Assembly (NCBI GenBank): GCA_035771175.1
Contig: CM069607.1
Span: 18,980,001 to 19,044,000 of the forward strand
Length of the DNA stretch: 64,000 nt
Reading direction: 5' to 3'
From: Paratinospora sagittata
Taxonomy: Eukaryota; Streptophyta; Magnoliopsida; Ranunculales; Menispermaceae
Positions within the stretch are counted from its first letter, which is position 1, and each line of letters starts with the position of its first letter. The notes beneath the pieces are model-generated. The model was not told the DNA's origin, did no database searches, and worked only from the letters and a program-made list of their open reading frames with translations. Both the position numbers and the translations under genes were made by a program. This document shows positions 1-10,442 of the stretch, piece after piece.

Positions 1-1046
1 TTTTGTGCATTTCGACCTGCAATAGGCCGCTACCAGTCATTAGAGAGCATGATACATAACCCAATAGCATGCTGTCCATGTCTGAGTTAGAAATCTCACA
101 TATCTAACGAGAAAAACGTGGGCCCTTTCCCTTGCTCGATTTTTCTATTCCTTGCACAGTTTTGACCTGGAATCGTAACTCAAACATTCTCCACTAACAC
201 CTGGATGATTCCCATTGTGTCTCACGGGCAAAACAACTTCAGCTTAAAACAATGTTTTGAATTCAAATCATTCCCTACTCTCTTGCACTTCAACCTGCAA
301 CTGCTAATTTAATAAAACACTCATTCTCTAATTTTCAAAGATACAACACACACGATTTTTGCAAGTTAGACTGAGCTTTCCAAAGAGTATTTCAAAAGTA
401 GAAAGTCGTGACACTTGCATTGCCAATAAAAGCTTCGACCTGAATCAAAATTGCAAACTGTCTTGAAGATAACCTCATTGTTTAGCAAGTTCTTCATTTT
501 ATCCCTTTTGTGCTGTGATTTTCAGAAGGTATCCATCGTTTTAAACTGTGGGTACATGAAATGTTCTCAGTAAGAGGACACATCACCTATATTTTTTCTC
601 CGAGTGCTACAACTAATCATCAAGAACACATCAAACAATAGCTATCAAAGTCTACAAAGATCAGGCTCTAAGAACGAAGACATAGCTCAATGCTAATGCA
701 TTAGTTTGATCTTAGGTGTGTAGGGTAACCTCTCGATCAATCTCAGCACGAAAACTCTCTAAATTGCAAAGTCTTCAAAATCACTTGGATTAAAGTATTT
801 GATTTTGACAAAATATTTTTCGAAAGGTTTTAATCATAATTTCAATGAGGTTTGAATGATTTAAAAGTGTTTTGAGAAAATAGAATGGTTCTTAAGTGTT
901 AAAATATTAATTTTTCCAAAGTCGGGCTTTCCAGAACTTTGCAAAAATTTTTCTAAAGGTAATAGCGCACTATCAGTGTTGATAGCACGCTGATAGGGTT
1001 AAATAGTAAAAAATCTATTTTTCATCAAAATTGCCTACAGAGCGCG
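1..1046. repeat. Monomer M0, partial (left edge)
   Basis: This 3' part of a monomer starts about 128 bp after the landmark. CTACCAG and CATTCCCTAC identify it as the partner of M4. It ends with a consensus GCTAT-rich segment (AATAGCGCAC at 961). Confidence 0.95.
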
Positions 1047-1247
1047 CTATTCCTTTTGATAACTCGCTATAGAGAGCAGTTGTCGTAATCTTTCAATTTT
1101 CAGTAAAATGGGCAATAGCTTGCTATAGGCCTTGATTGCCGCTATCGGAAAGTCCGAAAAACACGAGCTCTCGGTTTTGTGCATTTCGACCTGCAATAGG
1201 CCGCTATCAGTCATTAGAGAGCATGATACATAACCCAATAGCATGCT
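961..1247. repeat. GCTAT/ATAGC-rich segment (reference copy)
   Basis: In 287 bp across the M0/M1 boundary, GCTAT, ATAGC or the related CTATC/GATAG occur about ten times on both strands: AATAGCGCAC, TTGATAGCAC, GCGCGCTATT, TCGCTATAG, CAATAGCTTGCTATAG, CCGCTATCGG, GGCCGCTATC and CAATAGCATGC. It includes CTATCA-GTGT-TGATAG (970-985), a 6-bp stem with a 4-base loop, and the palindrome AGCGCGCT. The rest of the monomer has almost none of these words. The segment may be the remnant of a transposon end or a set of protein-binding sites; nothing here decides between them. From M16 onward AGCTTGC reads AGCGTGC. Confidence 0.7.
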
Positions 1248-1259
1248 GTCCATGTCTGA

Positions 1260-1282
1260 GTTAGAAATCTCACATATCTAAC
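1260..1282. repeat. Short inverted repeat GTTAGA...TCTAAC
   Basis: A 6-bp inverted repeat surrounds an 11-base loop just after the GCTAT-rich segment. In type-a monomers base changes in the loop create a perfect 12-bp palindrome overlapping it. Confidence 0.5.
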
Positions 1283-1429
1283 GAGAAAAACGTGGGCCCT
1301 TTCCCTTGCTCGATTTTTCTATTCCTTGCACAGTTTTGACCTGGAATCGTAACTCAAACATTCTCTACTAACACCTGGATGATTCCCATTGTGTCTCACG
1401 GGCAAAACAACTTCAGCTTAAAACAATGT

Positions 1430-1441
1430 TTTGAATTCAAA
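1430..1441. other. Perfect 12-bp palindrome with EcoRI site
   Basis: TTTGAATTCAAA lies 384 bp into the monomer and appears unchanged in the copies I compared across the window. It provides one EcoRI site per monomer. Function unknown. Confidence 0.7.
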
Positions 1442-1866
1442 TCATTTCCTACTCTCTTGCACTTCAACCTGCAACTGCTAATTTAATAAAACACTCATTC
1501 TCTAATTTTCAAAGATACAACACACACGATTTTTGCAAGTTAGACTGAGCTTTCCAAAGAGTATTTCAAAAGTAGAAAGTCGTGACACTTGCATTGCCAA
1601 TAAAAGCTTCGACCTGAATCAAAATTGCAAACTGTCTTGAAGATAACCTCATTGTTTAGCAAGTTCTTCATTTTATCCCTTTTGTGCTGTGATTTTCAGA
1701 AGGTATCCATCATTTTAAACTGTGGGTACATGAAATGTTCTCAGTAAGAGGACACATCACCTATATTTTTTCTCCGAGTGCTACAACTAATCATCAAGAA
1801 CACATCAAACAATAGCTATCAAAGTCTACAAAGATCAGGCTCTATGAACGAAGACATAGCTCAATG

Positions 1867-1878
1867 CTAATGCATTAG
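1867..1878. other. Perfect 12-bp palindrome with NsiI site
   Basis: CTAATGCATTAG lies 821 bp into the monomer. It is intact in most copies. It is broken to CTAATGCGTTAG in M18, M19, M22, M28, M33, M36, M37 and M38, so it is a useful marker of monomer ancestry. Function unknown. Confidence 0.7.
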
Positions 1879-2116
1879 TTTGATCTTAGGTGTGTAGGGT
1901 AACCTCTCGATCAATCTCAGCACGAAAACTCTCTAAATTGCAAAGTCTTCAAAATCACTTGGATTAAAGTATTTGATTTTGACAAAATATTTTTCGAAAG
2001 GTTTTAATCATAATTTCAATGAGGTTTGAATGATTTAAAAGTGTTTTGAGAAAATAGAATGGTTCTTAAGTGTTAAAATATTAATTTTTCCAAAGTCGGG
2101 CTTTCCAGAACTTTGC

Positions 2117-2126
2117 AAAAATTTTT
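2117..2126. other. A/T tract with shifting A-to-T junction
   Basis: A5T5 in this copy lies just before the GCTAT-rich segment. Other copies carry A7T3 (M3, M8-M10, M12, M13), A6T4 (M19, M22, M28, M40), A5T4 (M17, M18), A4T6 (M52), or A8T3 with the flanking C changed to A (types c and d). Total length mostly stays at ten while the junction moves. Confidence 0.7.
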
Positions 2127-2221
2127 CTAAAGGTAATAGAGGCACTATCAGTGTTGATAGCACGCTGATAGGGTTAAATAGTAAAAAATCTATTTTTCAT
2201 CAAAATTGCCTACAGAGCGCG

Positions 2222-3395
2222 CTATTCCTTTTGATAACTCGCTATAGAGAGCAGTTGTCGTAATCTTTCAATTTTCAGTAAAATGGGCAATAGCTTGCTA
2301 TAGGCCTTGATTGCCGCTATCGGAAAGTCCGAAAAACACGAGCTCTCGGTTTTGTGCATTTCGACCGGCAATAGTCCGCTATCAGTCATTAGAGAGCATG
2401 ATACATAACCCAATAGCATGCTGTCCATGTCTGAGTTAGAAATCTCACATATCTAACGAGAAAAACGTGGGCCCTTTCCCTTGCTCGATTTTTCTATTCC
2501 TTGCACAGTTTTGACCTGGAATCGTAACTCAAACATTCTCCACTAACACCTGGATGATTCCCATTGTGTCTCACGGGCAAAACAACTTCAGCTTAAAACA
2601 ATGTTTTGAATTCAAATCATTTCCTACTCTCTTGCACTTCAACCTGCAACTGCTAATTTAATAAAACACTCATTCTCTAATTTTCAAAGATACAACACAC
2701 ACGATTTTTGCAAGTTAGACTGAGCTTTCCAAAGAGTATTTCAAAAGTAGAAAGTCGTGACACTTGCATTGCCAATAAAAGCTTCGACCTGAATCAAAAT
2801 TGCAAACTGTCTTGAAGATAACCTCATTGTTTAGCAAGTTCTTCATTTTATCCCTTTTGTGCTGTGATTTTCAGAAGGTATCGATCGTTTTAAACTGTGG
2901 GTACATGAAATGTTCTCAGTAAGAGGACACATCACCTATATTTTTTCTCCGAGTGCTACAACTAATCATAAAGAACACAACAAACAATAGCTATCAAAGT
3001 CTACAAAGATCAGGCTCTAAGAACGAAGACATAGCTCAATGCTAATGCATTAGTTTGATCTTAGGTGTGTAGGGTAACCTCTCGATCAATCTCAGCACGA
3101 AAACTCTCTAAATTGCAAAGTCTTCAAAATCACTTGGATTAAAGTATTTGATTTTGACAAAATATTTTTTGAAAGGTTTTAATCATAATTTCAATGAGGT
3201 TTGAATGATTTAAAAGTGTTTTGAGAAAATAGAATGGTTCTTAAGTGTTAAAATATTAATTTTTCCAAAGTCGGGCTTTCCAGAACTTTGCAAAAACTTT
3301 TCTAAAGGTAATAGCGCACTATCAGTGTTGATAGCACGCTGATAGGGTTAAATAGTAAAAAATCTATTTTTCATCAAAATTGCCTACAGAGCGCG
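2222..3395. repeat. Monomer M2 (1174 bp)
   Basis: Marks are GACCGGCAATAGTCCG, TATCGATCG, CATAAAGAACACAAC, TTTTTTGAAAG and AAAAACTTTTC. It is the partner of M6. The linked pair TATCGATCG and CATAAAG also appears in M16, where other marks differ. Confidence 0.95.
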
Positions 3396-4569
3396 CTATT
3401 CCTTTTGATAACTCGCTATAGAGAGCAGTTGTCGTAATCTTTCAATTTTCAGTAAAATGGGCAATAGCTTGCTATAGGCCTTGATTGCCGCTATCGGAAA
3501 GTCCGAAAAACACGAGCTCTCGGTTTTGTGCATTTCGACCTGCAATAGGTCGCTATCAGTCATTAGAGAGCATGATACATAACCCAATAGCATGCTGTCC
3601 ATGTCTGAGTTAGAAATCTCACATATCTAACGAGAAAAACGTGGGCCCTTTCCCTTGCTCGATTTTTCTATTCCTTGCACAGTTTTGACCTGGAATCGTA
3701 ACTCAAACATTCTCCACTAACACCTGGATGATTCCCATTGTGTCTCACGGGCAAAACAACTTCAACTTAAAACAATGTTTTGAATTCAAATCATTTCCTA
3801 CTCTCTTGCACTTCAACCTGCAACTGCTAATTTAATAAAACACTCATTCTCTAATTTTCAAAGATACAACACACACGATTTTTGCAAGTTAGACTGAGCT
3901 TTCCAAAGAGTATTTCAAAAGTAGAAAGTCGTGACACTTGCATTGCCAATAAAAGCTTCGACCTGAATCAAAATTGCAAACTGTCTTGAAGATAACCTCA
4001 TTGTTTAGCAAGTTCTTCATTTTATCCCTTTTGTGCTGTGATTTTCAGAAGGTATCCATCGTTTTAAACTGTGGGTACATGAAATGTTCTCAGTAAGAGG
4101 ACACATCACCTATATTTTTTCTCCGAGTGCTACAACTAATCATCAAGAACACATCAAACAATAGCTATCAAAGTCTACAAAGATCAGGTTCTAAGAACGA
4201 AGACATAGCTCAATGCTAATGCATTAGTTTGATCTTAGGTGTGTAGGGTAACCTCTCGATCAATCTCAGCACGAATACTCTGTAAATTGCAAAGTCTTCA
4301 AAATCACTTGGATTAAAGTGTTTGATTTTGACAAAATATTTTTCGAAAGGTTTTAATCATAATTTCAATGAGGTTTGAATGATTTAAAAGTGTTTTGAGA
4401 AAATAGAATGGTTCTTAAGTGTTAAAATATTAATTTTTCCAAAGTCGGGCTTTCCAGAACTTTGCAAAAAAATTTCTAAAGGTAATAGCGCACTATCAGT
4501 GTTGATAGCACGCTGATAGGGTTAAATAGTAAAAAATCTATTTTTCATCAAAATTGCCTACAGAGCGCG
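3396..4569. repeat. Monomer M3 (1174 bp)
   Basis: Marks are AATAGGTCGC, CTTCAACTTA (private), AGGTTCTA, AATACTCTG, AAAGTGTTTG and A7T3. It pairs with M7 only over about the first 790 bp. Confidence 0.95.
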
Positions 4570-5743
4570 CTATTCCTTTTGATAACTCGCTATAGAGAGC
4601 AGTTGTCGTAATCTTTCAATTTTCAGTAAAATGGGCAATAGCTTGCTATAGGCCTTGATTGCCTCTATCGGAAAGTCCGAAAAACACGAGCTCTCGGTTT
4701 TGTGCATTTCGACCTGCAATAGGCCGCTACCAGTCATTAGAGAGCATGATACATAACCCAATAGCATGCTGTCCATGTCTGAGTTAGAAATCTCACATAT
4801 CTAACGAGAAAAACGTGGGCCCTTTCCCTTGCTCGATTTTTCTATTCCTTGCACAGTTTTGACCTGGAATCGTAACTCAAACATTCTCCACTAACACCTG
4901 GATGATTCCCATTGTGTCTCACGGGCAAAACAACTTCAGCTTAAAACAATGTTTTGAATTCAAATCATTCCCTACTCTCTTGCACTTCAACCTGCAACTG
5001 CTAATTTAATAAAACACTCATTCTCTAATTTTCAAAGATACAACACACACGATTTTTGCAAGTTAGACTGAGCTTTCCAAAAAGTATTTCAAAAGTAGAA
5101 AGTCGTGACACTTGCATTGCCAATAAAAGCTTCGACCTGAATCAAAATTGCAAACTGTCTTGAAGATAACCTCATTGTTTAGCAAGTTCTTCATTTTATC
5201 CCTTTTGTGCTGTGATTTTCAGAAGGTATCCATCGTTTTAAACTGTGGGTACATGAAATGTTCTCAGTAAGAGGACACATCACCTATATTTTTTCTCCGA
5301 GTGCTACAACTAATCATCAAGAACACATCAAACAATAGCTATCAAAGTCTACAAAGATCAGGCTCTAAGAACGAAGACATAGCTCAATGCTAATGCATTA
5401 GTTTGATCTTAGGTGTGTAGGGTAACCTCTCGATCAATCTCAGCACGAAAACTCTCTAAATTGCAAAGTCTTCAAAATCACTTGGATTAAAGTATTTGAT
5501 TTTGACAAAATATTTTTCGAAAGGTTTTAATCATAATTTCAATGAGGTTTGAATGATTTAAAAGTGTTTTGAGAAAATAGAATGGTTCTTAAGTGTTAAA
5601 ATATTAATTTTTCCAAAGTCGGGCTTTCCAGAACTTTGCAAAAATTTTTCTAAAGGTAATAGCGCACTATCAGTGTTGATAGCACGCTGATAGGGTTAAA
5701 TAGTAAAAAATCTATTTTTCATCAAAATTGCCTACAGAGCGCG
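4570..5743. repeat. Monomer M4 (1174 bp)
   Basis: The first part carries TTGCCTCTATCGG, the mark of the E-type monomers common from 9 to 17 kb, then CTACCAG and CATTCCCTAC as in M0. CCAAAAAGTAT at 5082 is a private substitution. Confidence 0.95.
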
Positions 5744-6918
5744 CTATTCCTTTTGATAACTCGCTATAGAGAGCAGTTGTCGTAATCTTTCAATTTTCAG
5801 TAAAATGGGCAATAGCTTGCTATAGGCCTTGATTGCCGCTATCGGAAAGTCCGAAAAACACGAGCTCTCGGTTTTGTGCATTTCGACCTGCAATAGGCCG
5901 CTATCAGTCATTAGAGAGCATGATACATAACCCAATAGCATGCTGTCCATGTCTGAGTTAGAAATCTCACATATCTAACGAGAAAAACGTGGGCCCTTTC
6001 CCTTGCTCGATTTTTCTATTCCTTGCACAGTTTTGACCTGGAATCGTAACTCAAACATTCTCTACTAACACCTGGATGATTCCCATTGTGTCTCACGGGC
6101 AAAAGAACTTCAGCTTAAAACAATGTTTTGAATTCAAATCATTTCCTACTCTCTTGCACTTCAACCTGCAACTGCTAATTTAATAAAACACTCATTCTCT
6201 AATTTTCAAAGATACAACACACACGATTTTTGCAAGTTAGACTGAGCTTTCCAAAGAGTATTTCAAAAGTAGAAAGTCGTGACACTTGCATTGCCAATAA
6301 AAGCTTCGACCTGAATCAAAATTGCAAACTGTCTTGAAGATAACCTCATTGTTTAGCAAGTTCTTCATTTTATCCCTTTTGTGCTGTGATTTTCAGAAGG
6401 TATCCATCATTTTAAACTGTGGGTACATGAAATGTTCTCAGTAAGAGGACACATCACCTATATTTTTTCTCCGAGTGCTACAACTAATCATCAAGAACAC
6501 ATCAAACAATAGCTATCAAAGTCTACAAAGATCAGGCTCTATGAACGAAGACATAGCTCAATGCTAATGCATTAGTTTGATCTTAGGTGTGTAGGGTAAC
6601 CTCTCGATCAATCTCAGCACGAAAACTCTCTAAATTGCAAAGTCTTCAAAATCACTTGGATTAAAGTATTTGATTTTGACAAAATATTTTTCGAAAGGTT
6701 TTAATCATAATTTCAATGAGGTTTGAATGATTTAAAAGTGTTTTGAGAAAATAGAATGGTTCTTAAGTGTTAAAATATTAATTTTTCCAAAGTCGGGCTT
6801 TCCAGAACTTTGCAAAAATTTTTCTAAAGGTAATAGAGGCACTATCAGTGTTGATAGCACGCTGATAGGGTTAAATAGTAAAAAATCTATTTTTCATCAA
6901 AATTGCCTACAGAGCGCG
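5744..6918. repeat. Monomer M5 (1175 bp)
   Basis: Copy of M1, with the same CTCTACTAAC, CATCATTTTA, CTATGAACG and +1 ATAGAGGCAC. It differs by AAAAGAACTT at 6105. Confidence 0.95.
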
Positions 6919-8092
6919 CTATTCCTTTTGATAACTCGCTATAGAGAGCAGTTGTCGTAATCTTTCAATTTTCAGTAAAATGGGCAATAGCTTGCTATAG
7001 GCCTTGATTGCCGCTATCGGAAAGTCCGAAAAACACGAGCTCTCGGTTTTGTGCATTTCGACCGGCAATAGTCCGCTATCAGTCATTAGAGAGCATGATA
7101 CATAACCCAATAGCATGCTGTCCATGTCTGAGTTAGAAATCTCACATATCTAACGAGAAAAACGTGGGCCCTTTCCCTTGCTCGATTTTTCTATTCCTTG
7201 CACAGTTTTGACCTGGAATCGTAACTCAAACATTCTCCACTAACACCTGGATGATTCCCATTGTGTCTCACGGGCAAAACAACTTCAGCTTAAAACAATG
7301 TTTTGAATTCAAATCATTTCCTACTCTCTTGCACTTCAACCTGCAACTGCTAATTTAATAAAACACTCATTCTCTAATTTTCAAAGATACAACACACACG
7401 ATTTTTGCAAGTTAGACTGAGCTTTCCAAAGAGTATTTCAAAAGTAGAAAGTCGTGACACTTGCATTGCCAATAAAAGCTTCGACCTGAATCAAAATTGC
7501 AAACTGTCTTGAAGATAACCTCATTGTTTAGCAAGTTCTTCATTTTATCCCTTTTGTGCTGTGATTTTCAGAAGGTATCGATCGTTTTAAACTGTGGGTA
7601 CATGAAATGTTCTCAGTAAGAGGACACATCACCTATATTTTTTCTCCGAGTGCTACAACTAATCATAAAGAACACAACAAACAATAGCTATCAAAGTCTA
7701 CAAAGATCAGGCTCTAAGAACGAAGACATAGCTCAATGCTAATGCATTAGTTTGATCTTAGGTGTGTAGGGTAACCTCTCGATCAATCTCAGCACGAAAA
7801 CTCTCTAAATTGCAAAGTCTTCAAAATCACTTGGATTAAAGTATTTGATTTTGACAAAATATTTTTTGAAAGGTTTTAATCATAATTTCAATGAGGTTTG
7901 AATGATTTAAAAGTGTTTTGAGAAAATAGAATGGTTCTTAAGTGTTAAAATATTAATTTTTCCAAAGTCGGGCTTTCCAGAACTTTGCAAAAACTTTTCT
8001 AAAGGTAATAGCGCACTATCAGTGTTGATAGCACGCTGATAGGGTTAAATAGTAAAAAATCTATTTTTCATCAAAATTGCCTACAGAGCGCG
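6919..8092. repeat. Monomer M6 (1174 bp)
   Basis: Copy of M2, with GACCGGCAATAGTCCG, TATCGATCG, CATAAAGAACACAAC, TTTTTTGAAAG and AAAAACTTTTC. I saw no difference from M2. Confidence 0.95.
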
Positions 8093-9268
8093 CTATTCCT
8101 TTTGATAACTCGCTATAGAGAGCAGTTGTCGTAATCTTTCAATTTTCAGTAAAATGGGCAATAGCTTGCTATAGGCCTTGATTGCCGCTATCGGAAAGTC
8201 CGAAAAACACGAGCTCTCGGTTTTGTGCATTTCGACCTGCAATAGGTCGCTATCAGTCATTAGAGAGCATGATACATAACCCAATAGCATGCTGTCCATG
8301 TCTGAGTTAGAAATCTCACATATCTAACGAGAAAAACGTGGGCCCTTTCCCTTGCTCGATTTTTCTATTCCTTGCACAGTTTTGACCTGGAATCGTAACT
8401 CAAACATTCTCCACTAACACCTGGATGATTCCCATTGTGTCTCACGGGCAAAACAACTTCAGCTTAAAACAATGTTTTGAATTCAAATCATTTCCTACTC
8501 TCTTGCACTTCAACCTGCAACTGCTAATTTAATAAAACACTCATTCTCTAATTTTCAAAGATACAACACACACGATTTTTGCAAGTTAGACTGAGCTTTC
8601 CAAAGAGTATTTCAAAAGTAGAAAGTCGTGACACTTGCATTGCCAATAAAAGCTTCGACCTGAATCAAAATTGCAAACTGTCTTGAAGATAACCTCATTG
8701 TTTAGCAAGTTCTTCATTTTATCCCTTTTGTGCTGTGATTTTCAGAAGGTATCCATCGTTTTAAACTGTGGGTACATGAAATGTTCTCAGTAAGAGGACA
8801 CATCACCTATATTTTTTCTCCGAGTGCTACAACTAATCATCAAGAACACATCAAACAATAGCTATCAAAGTCTACAAAGATCAGGGGCTCTAAGAACGAA
8901 GACATAGCTCAATGCTAATGCATTAGTTTGATCTTAGGTGTGTAGGGTAACCTCTCGATCAATCTCAGCACGAATACTCTCTAAATTGCAAAGTGTTCAA
9001 AATCACTTGGATTAAAGTATTTGATTTTGACAAAATATTTTTCGAAAGGTTTTAATCATAATTTCAATGAGGTTTGAATGATTTAAAAGTGTTTTGAGAA
9101 AATAGAATGGTTCTTAAGTGTTAAAATATTAATTTTTCCAAAGTCGGGCTTTCCAGAACTTTGCAAAAATTTTTCTAAAGGTAATAGCGCACTATCAGTG
9201 TTGATAGCACGCTGATAGGGTTAAATAGTAAAAAATCTATTTTTCATCAAAATTGCCTACAGAGCGCG
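8093..9268. repeat. Monomer M7 (1176 bp, longest)
   Basis: It starts like M3 (AATAGGTCGC), then carries a 2-bp insertion in CAGGGGCTC. It ends with AATACTCTC, AAAGTGTTC and A5T5, marks of the following E-type copies (except A5T5). It therefore spans the right end of the left HOR. Confidence 0.93.
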
Positions 9269-10442
9269 CTATTCCTTTTGATAACTCGCTATAGAGAGCA
9301 GTTGTCGTAATCTTTCAATTTTCAGTAAAATGGGCAATAGCTTGCTATAGGCCTTGATTGCCTCTATCGGAAAGTCCGAAAAACACGAGCTCTCGGTTTT
9401 GTGCATTTCGACCTGCAATAGGCCGCTATCAGTCATTAGAGAGCATGATACATAACCCAATAGCATGTTGTCCATGTCTGAGTTAGAAATCTCACATATC
9501 TAACGAGAAAAACGTGGGCCCTTTCCCTTGCTCGATTTTTCTATTCCTTGCACAGTTTTGACCTGGAATCGTAACTCAAACATTCTCCACTAACACCTGG
9601 ATGATTCCCATTGTGTCTCACGGGCAAAACAACTTCAGCTTAAAACAATGTTTTGAATTCAAATCATTTCCTACTCTCTTGCACTTCAACCTGCAACTGC
9701 TAATTTAATAAAACACTCATTCTCTAATTTTCAAAGATACAACACACACGATTTTTGCAAGTTAGACTGAGCTTTCCAAAGAGTATTTCAAAAGTAGAAA
9801 GTCGTGACACTTGCATTGCCAATAAAAGCTTCGACCTGAATCAAAATTGCAAACTGTCTTGAAGATAACCTCATTGTTTAGCAAGTTCTTCATTTTATCC
9901 CTTTTGTGCTGTGATTTTCAGAAGGTATCCATCGTTTTAAACTGTGGGTACATGAAATGTTCTCAGTAAGAGGACACATCACCTATATTTTTTCTCCGAG
10001 TGCTACAACTAATCATCAAGAACACATCAAACAATAGCTATCAAAGTCTACAAAGATCAGGCTCTAAGAACGAAGACATAGCTCAATGCTAATGCATTAG
10101 TTTGATCTTAGGTGTGTAGGGTAACCTCTCGATCAATCTCAGCACGAATACTCTCTAAATTGCAAAGTGTTCAAAATCACTTGGATTAAAGTATTTGATT
10201 TTGACAAAATATTTTTCGAAAGGTTTTAATCATAATTTCAATGAGGTTTGAATGATTTAAAAGTGTTTTGAGAAAATAGAATGGTTCTTAAGTGTTAAAA
10301 TATTAATTTTTCCAAAGTCGGGCTTTCCAGAACTTTGCAAAAAAATTTCTAAAGGTAATAGCGCACTATCAGTGTTGATAGCACGCTGATAGGGTTAAAT
10401 AGTAAAAAATCTATTTTTCATCAAAATTGCCTACAGAGCGCG
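9269..10442. repeat. Monomer M8, E type (1174 bp)
   Basis: Marks are TTGCCTCTATCGG, CATGTTGTCC, AATACTC, AAAGTGTTC and A7T3. It is first in a run of four similar E-type copies. Confidence 0.95.

Larger units (their letters stand above)
1188..1616. repeat. Four degenerate GACCTG sub-motifs inside the monomer
   Basis: The motif TTYRACCTGNAA occurs four times, with its R base at 1188 (TTTCGACCTGCAAT), 1338 (TTTTGACCTGGAAT), 1466 (CTTCAACCTGCAAC) and 1611 (CTTCGACCTGAATC). Spacings are 150, 128 and 145 bp. The first three are preceded within about 15 bases by TGCA (TGTGCAT, TTGCACAG, TTGCACTT), so similarity extends beyond the core. The series is present in essentially every monomer. It suggests that this third of the monomer arose by tandem duplication of a unit of about 140 bp. 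Confidence 0.55.
1047..2221. repeat. Monomer M1 (1175 bp)
   Basis: Marks are TTCTCTACTAAC, CATCATTTTA in place of CATCGTTTTA (a CG to CA change), CTATGAACG, and a 1-bp insertion giving ATAGAGGCAC. All recur in M5. I use this copy as the reference for sub-features because its coordinates are easy to follow. Confidence 0.95.
1..4697. repeat. Left 4-mer higher-order repeat, copy 1
   Basis: Copy 1 consists of M0 (partial), M1, M2, M3 and the first 128 bp of M4. It matches 4698 onward at an offset of 4697 bp. By eye only three substitutions separate the copies up to about 4.18 kb: 385 against 5082, 1408 against 6105, and 3765 against 8462. Private marks of each monomer recur in order in both copies: CTACCAG in M0, ATAGAGGCAC in M1, TATCGATCG and CATAAAG in M2, AATAGGTCGC in M3. 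After about 4,185 the copies diverge quickly, so the duplication ends there. Confidence 0.9.
4698..8882. repeat. Left 4-mer higher-order repeat, copy 2
   Basis: This is the second copy of the HOR at 1-4185, covering most of M4, then M5, M6 and about 790 bp of M7. The right limit is placed before the 2-bp insertion CAGGGGCTC near 8,885. After it M7 carries AAAGTGTTC and A5T5, where M3 carries AAAGTCTTC and A7T3. Near identity over about 4.2 kb, set against several percent divergence between neighbouring monomers, shows that the block was duplicated as a unit and recently. Confidence 0.88.

Noticed and set aside
1185..1205. CENP-B box
   Set aside because: TTCG is present but the required A and CGGG positions are not. 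No other place in the monomer fits the motif.
1293..1300. Plant promoter element TGGGCC at GTGGGCCC
   Set aside because: The six-base match is real but nothing downstream is a gene. Kept only as the ApaI landmark.
1604..1618. tRNA-like B box (GGTTCGANNCC) at AGCTTCGACCTG
   Set aside because: Only the TTCGA core matches. There is no A box at a suitable distance and no cloverleaf could be drawn.
1760..1775. TATA box at CCTATATTTTTTC
   Set aside because: An AT-rich word in AT-rich DNA, with no transcript or gene beside it to support it.
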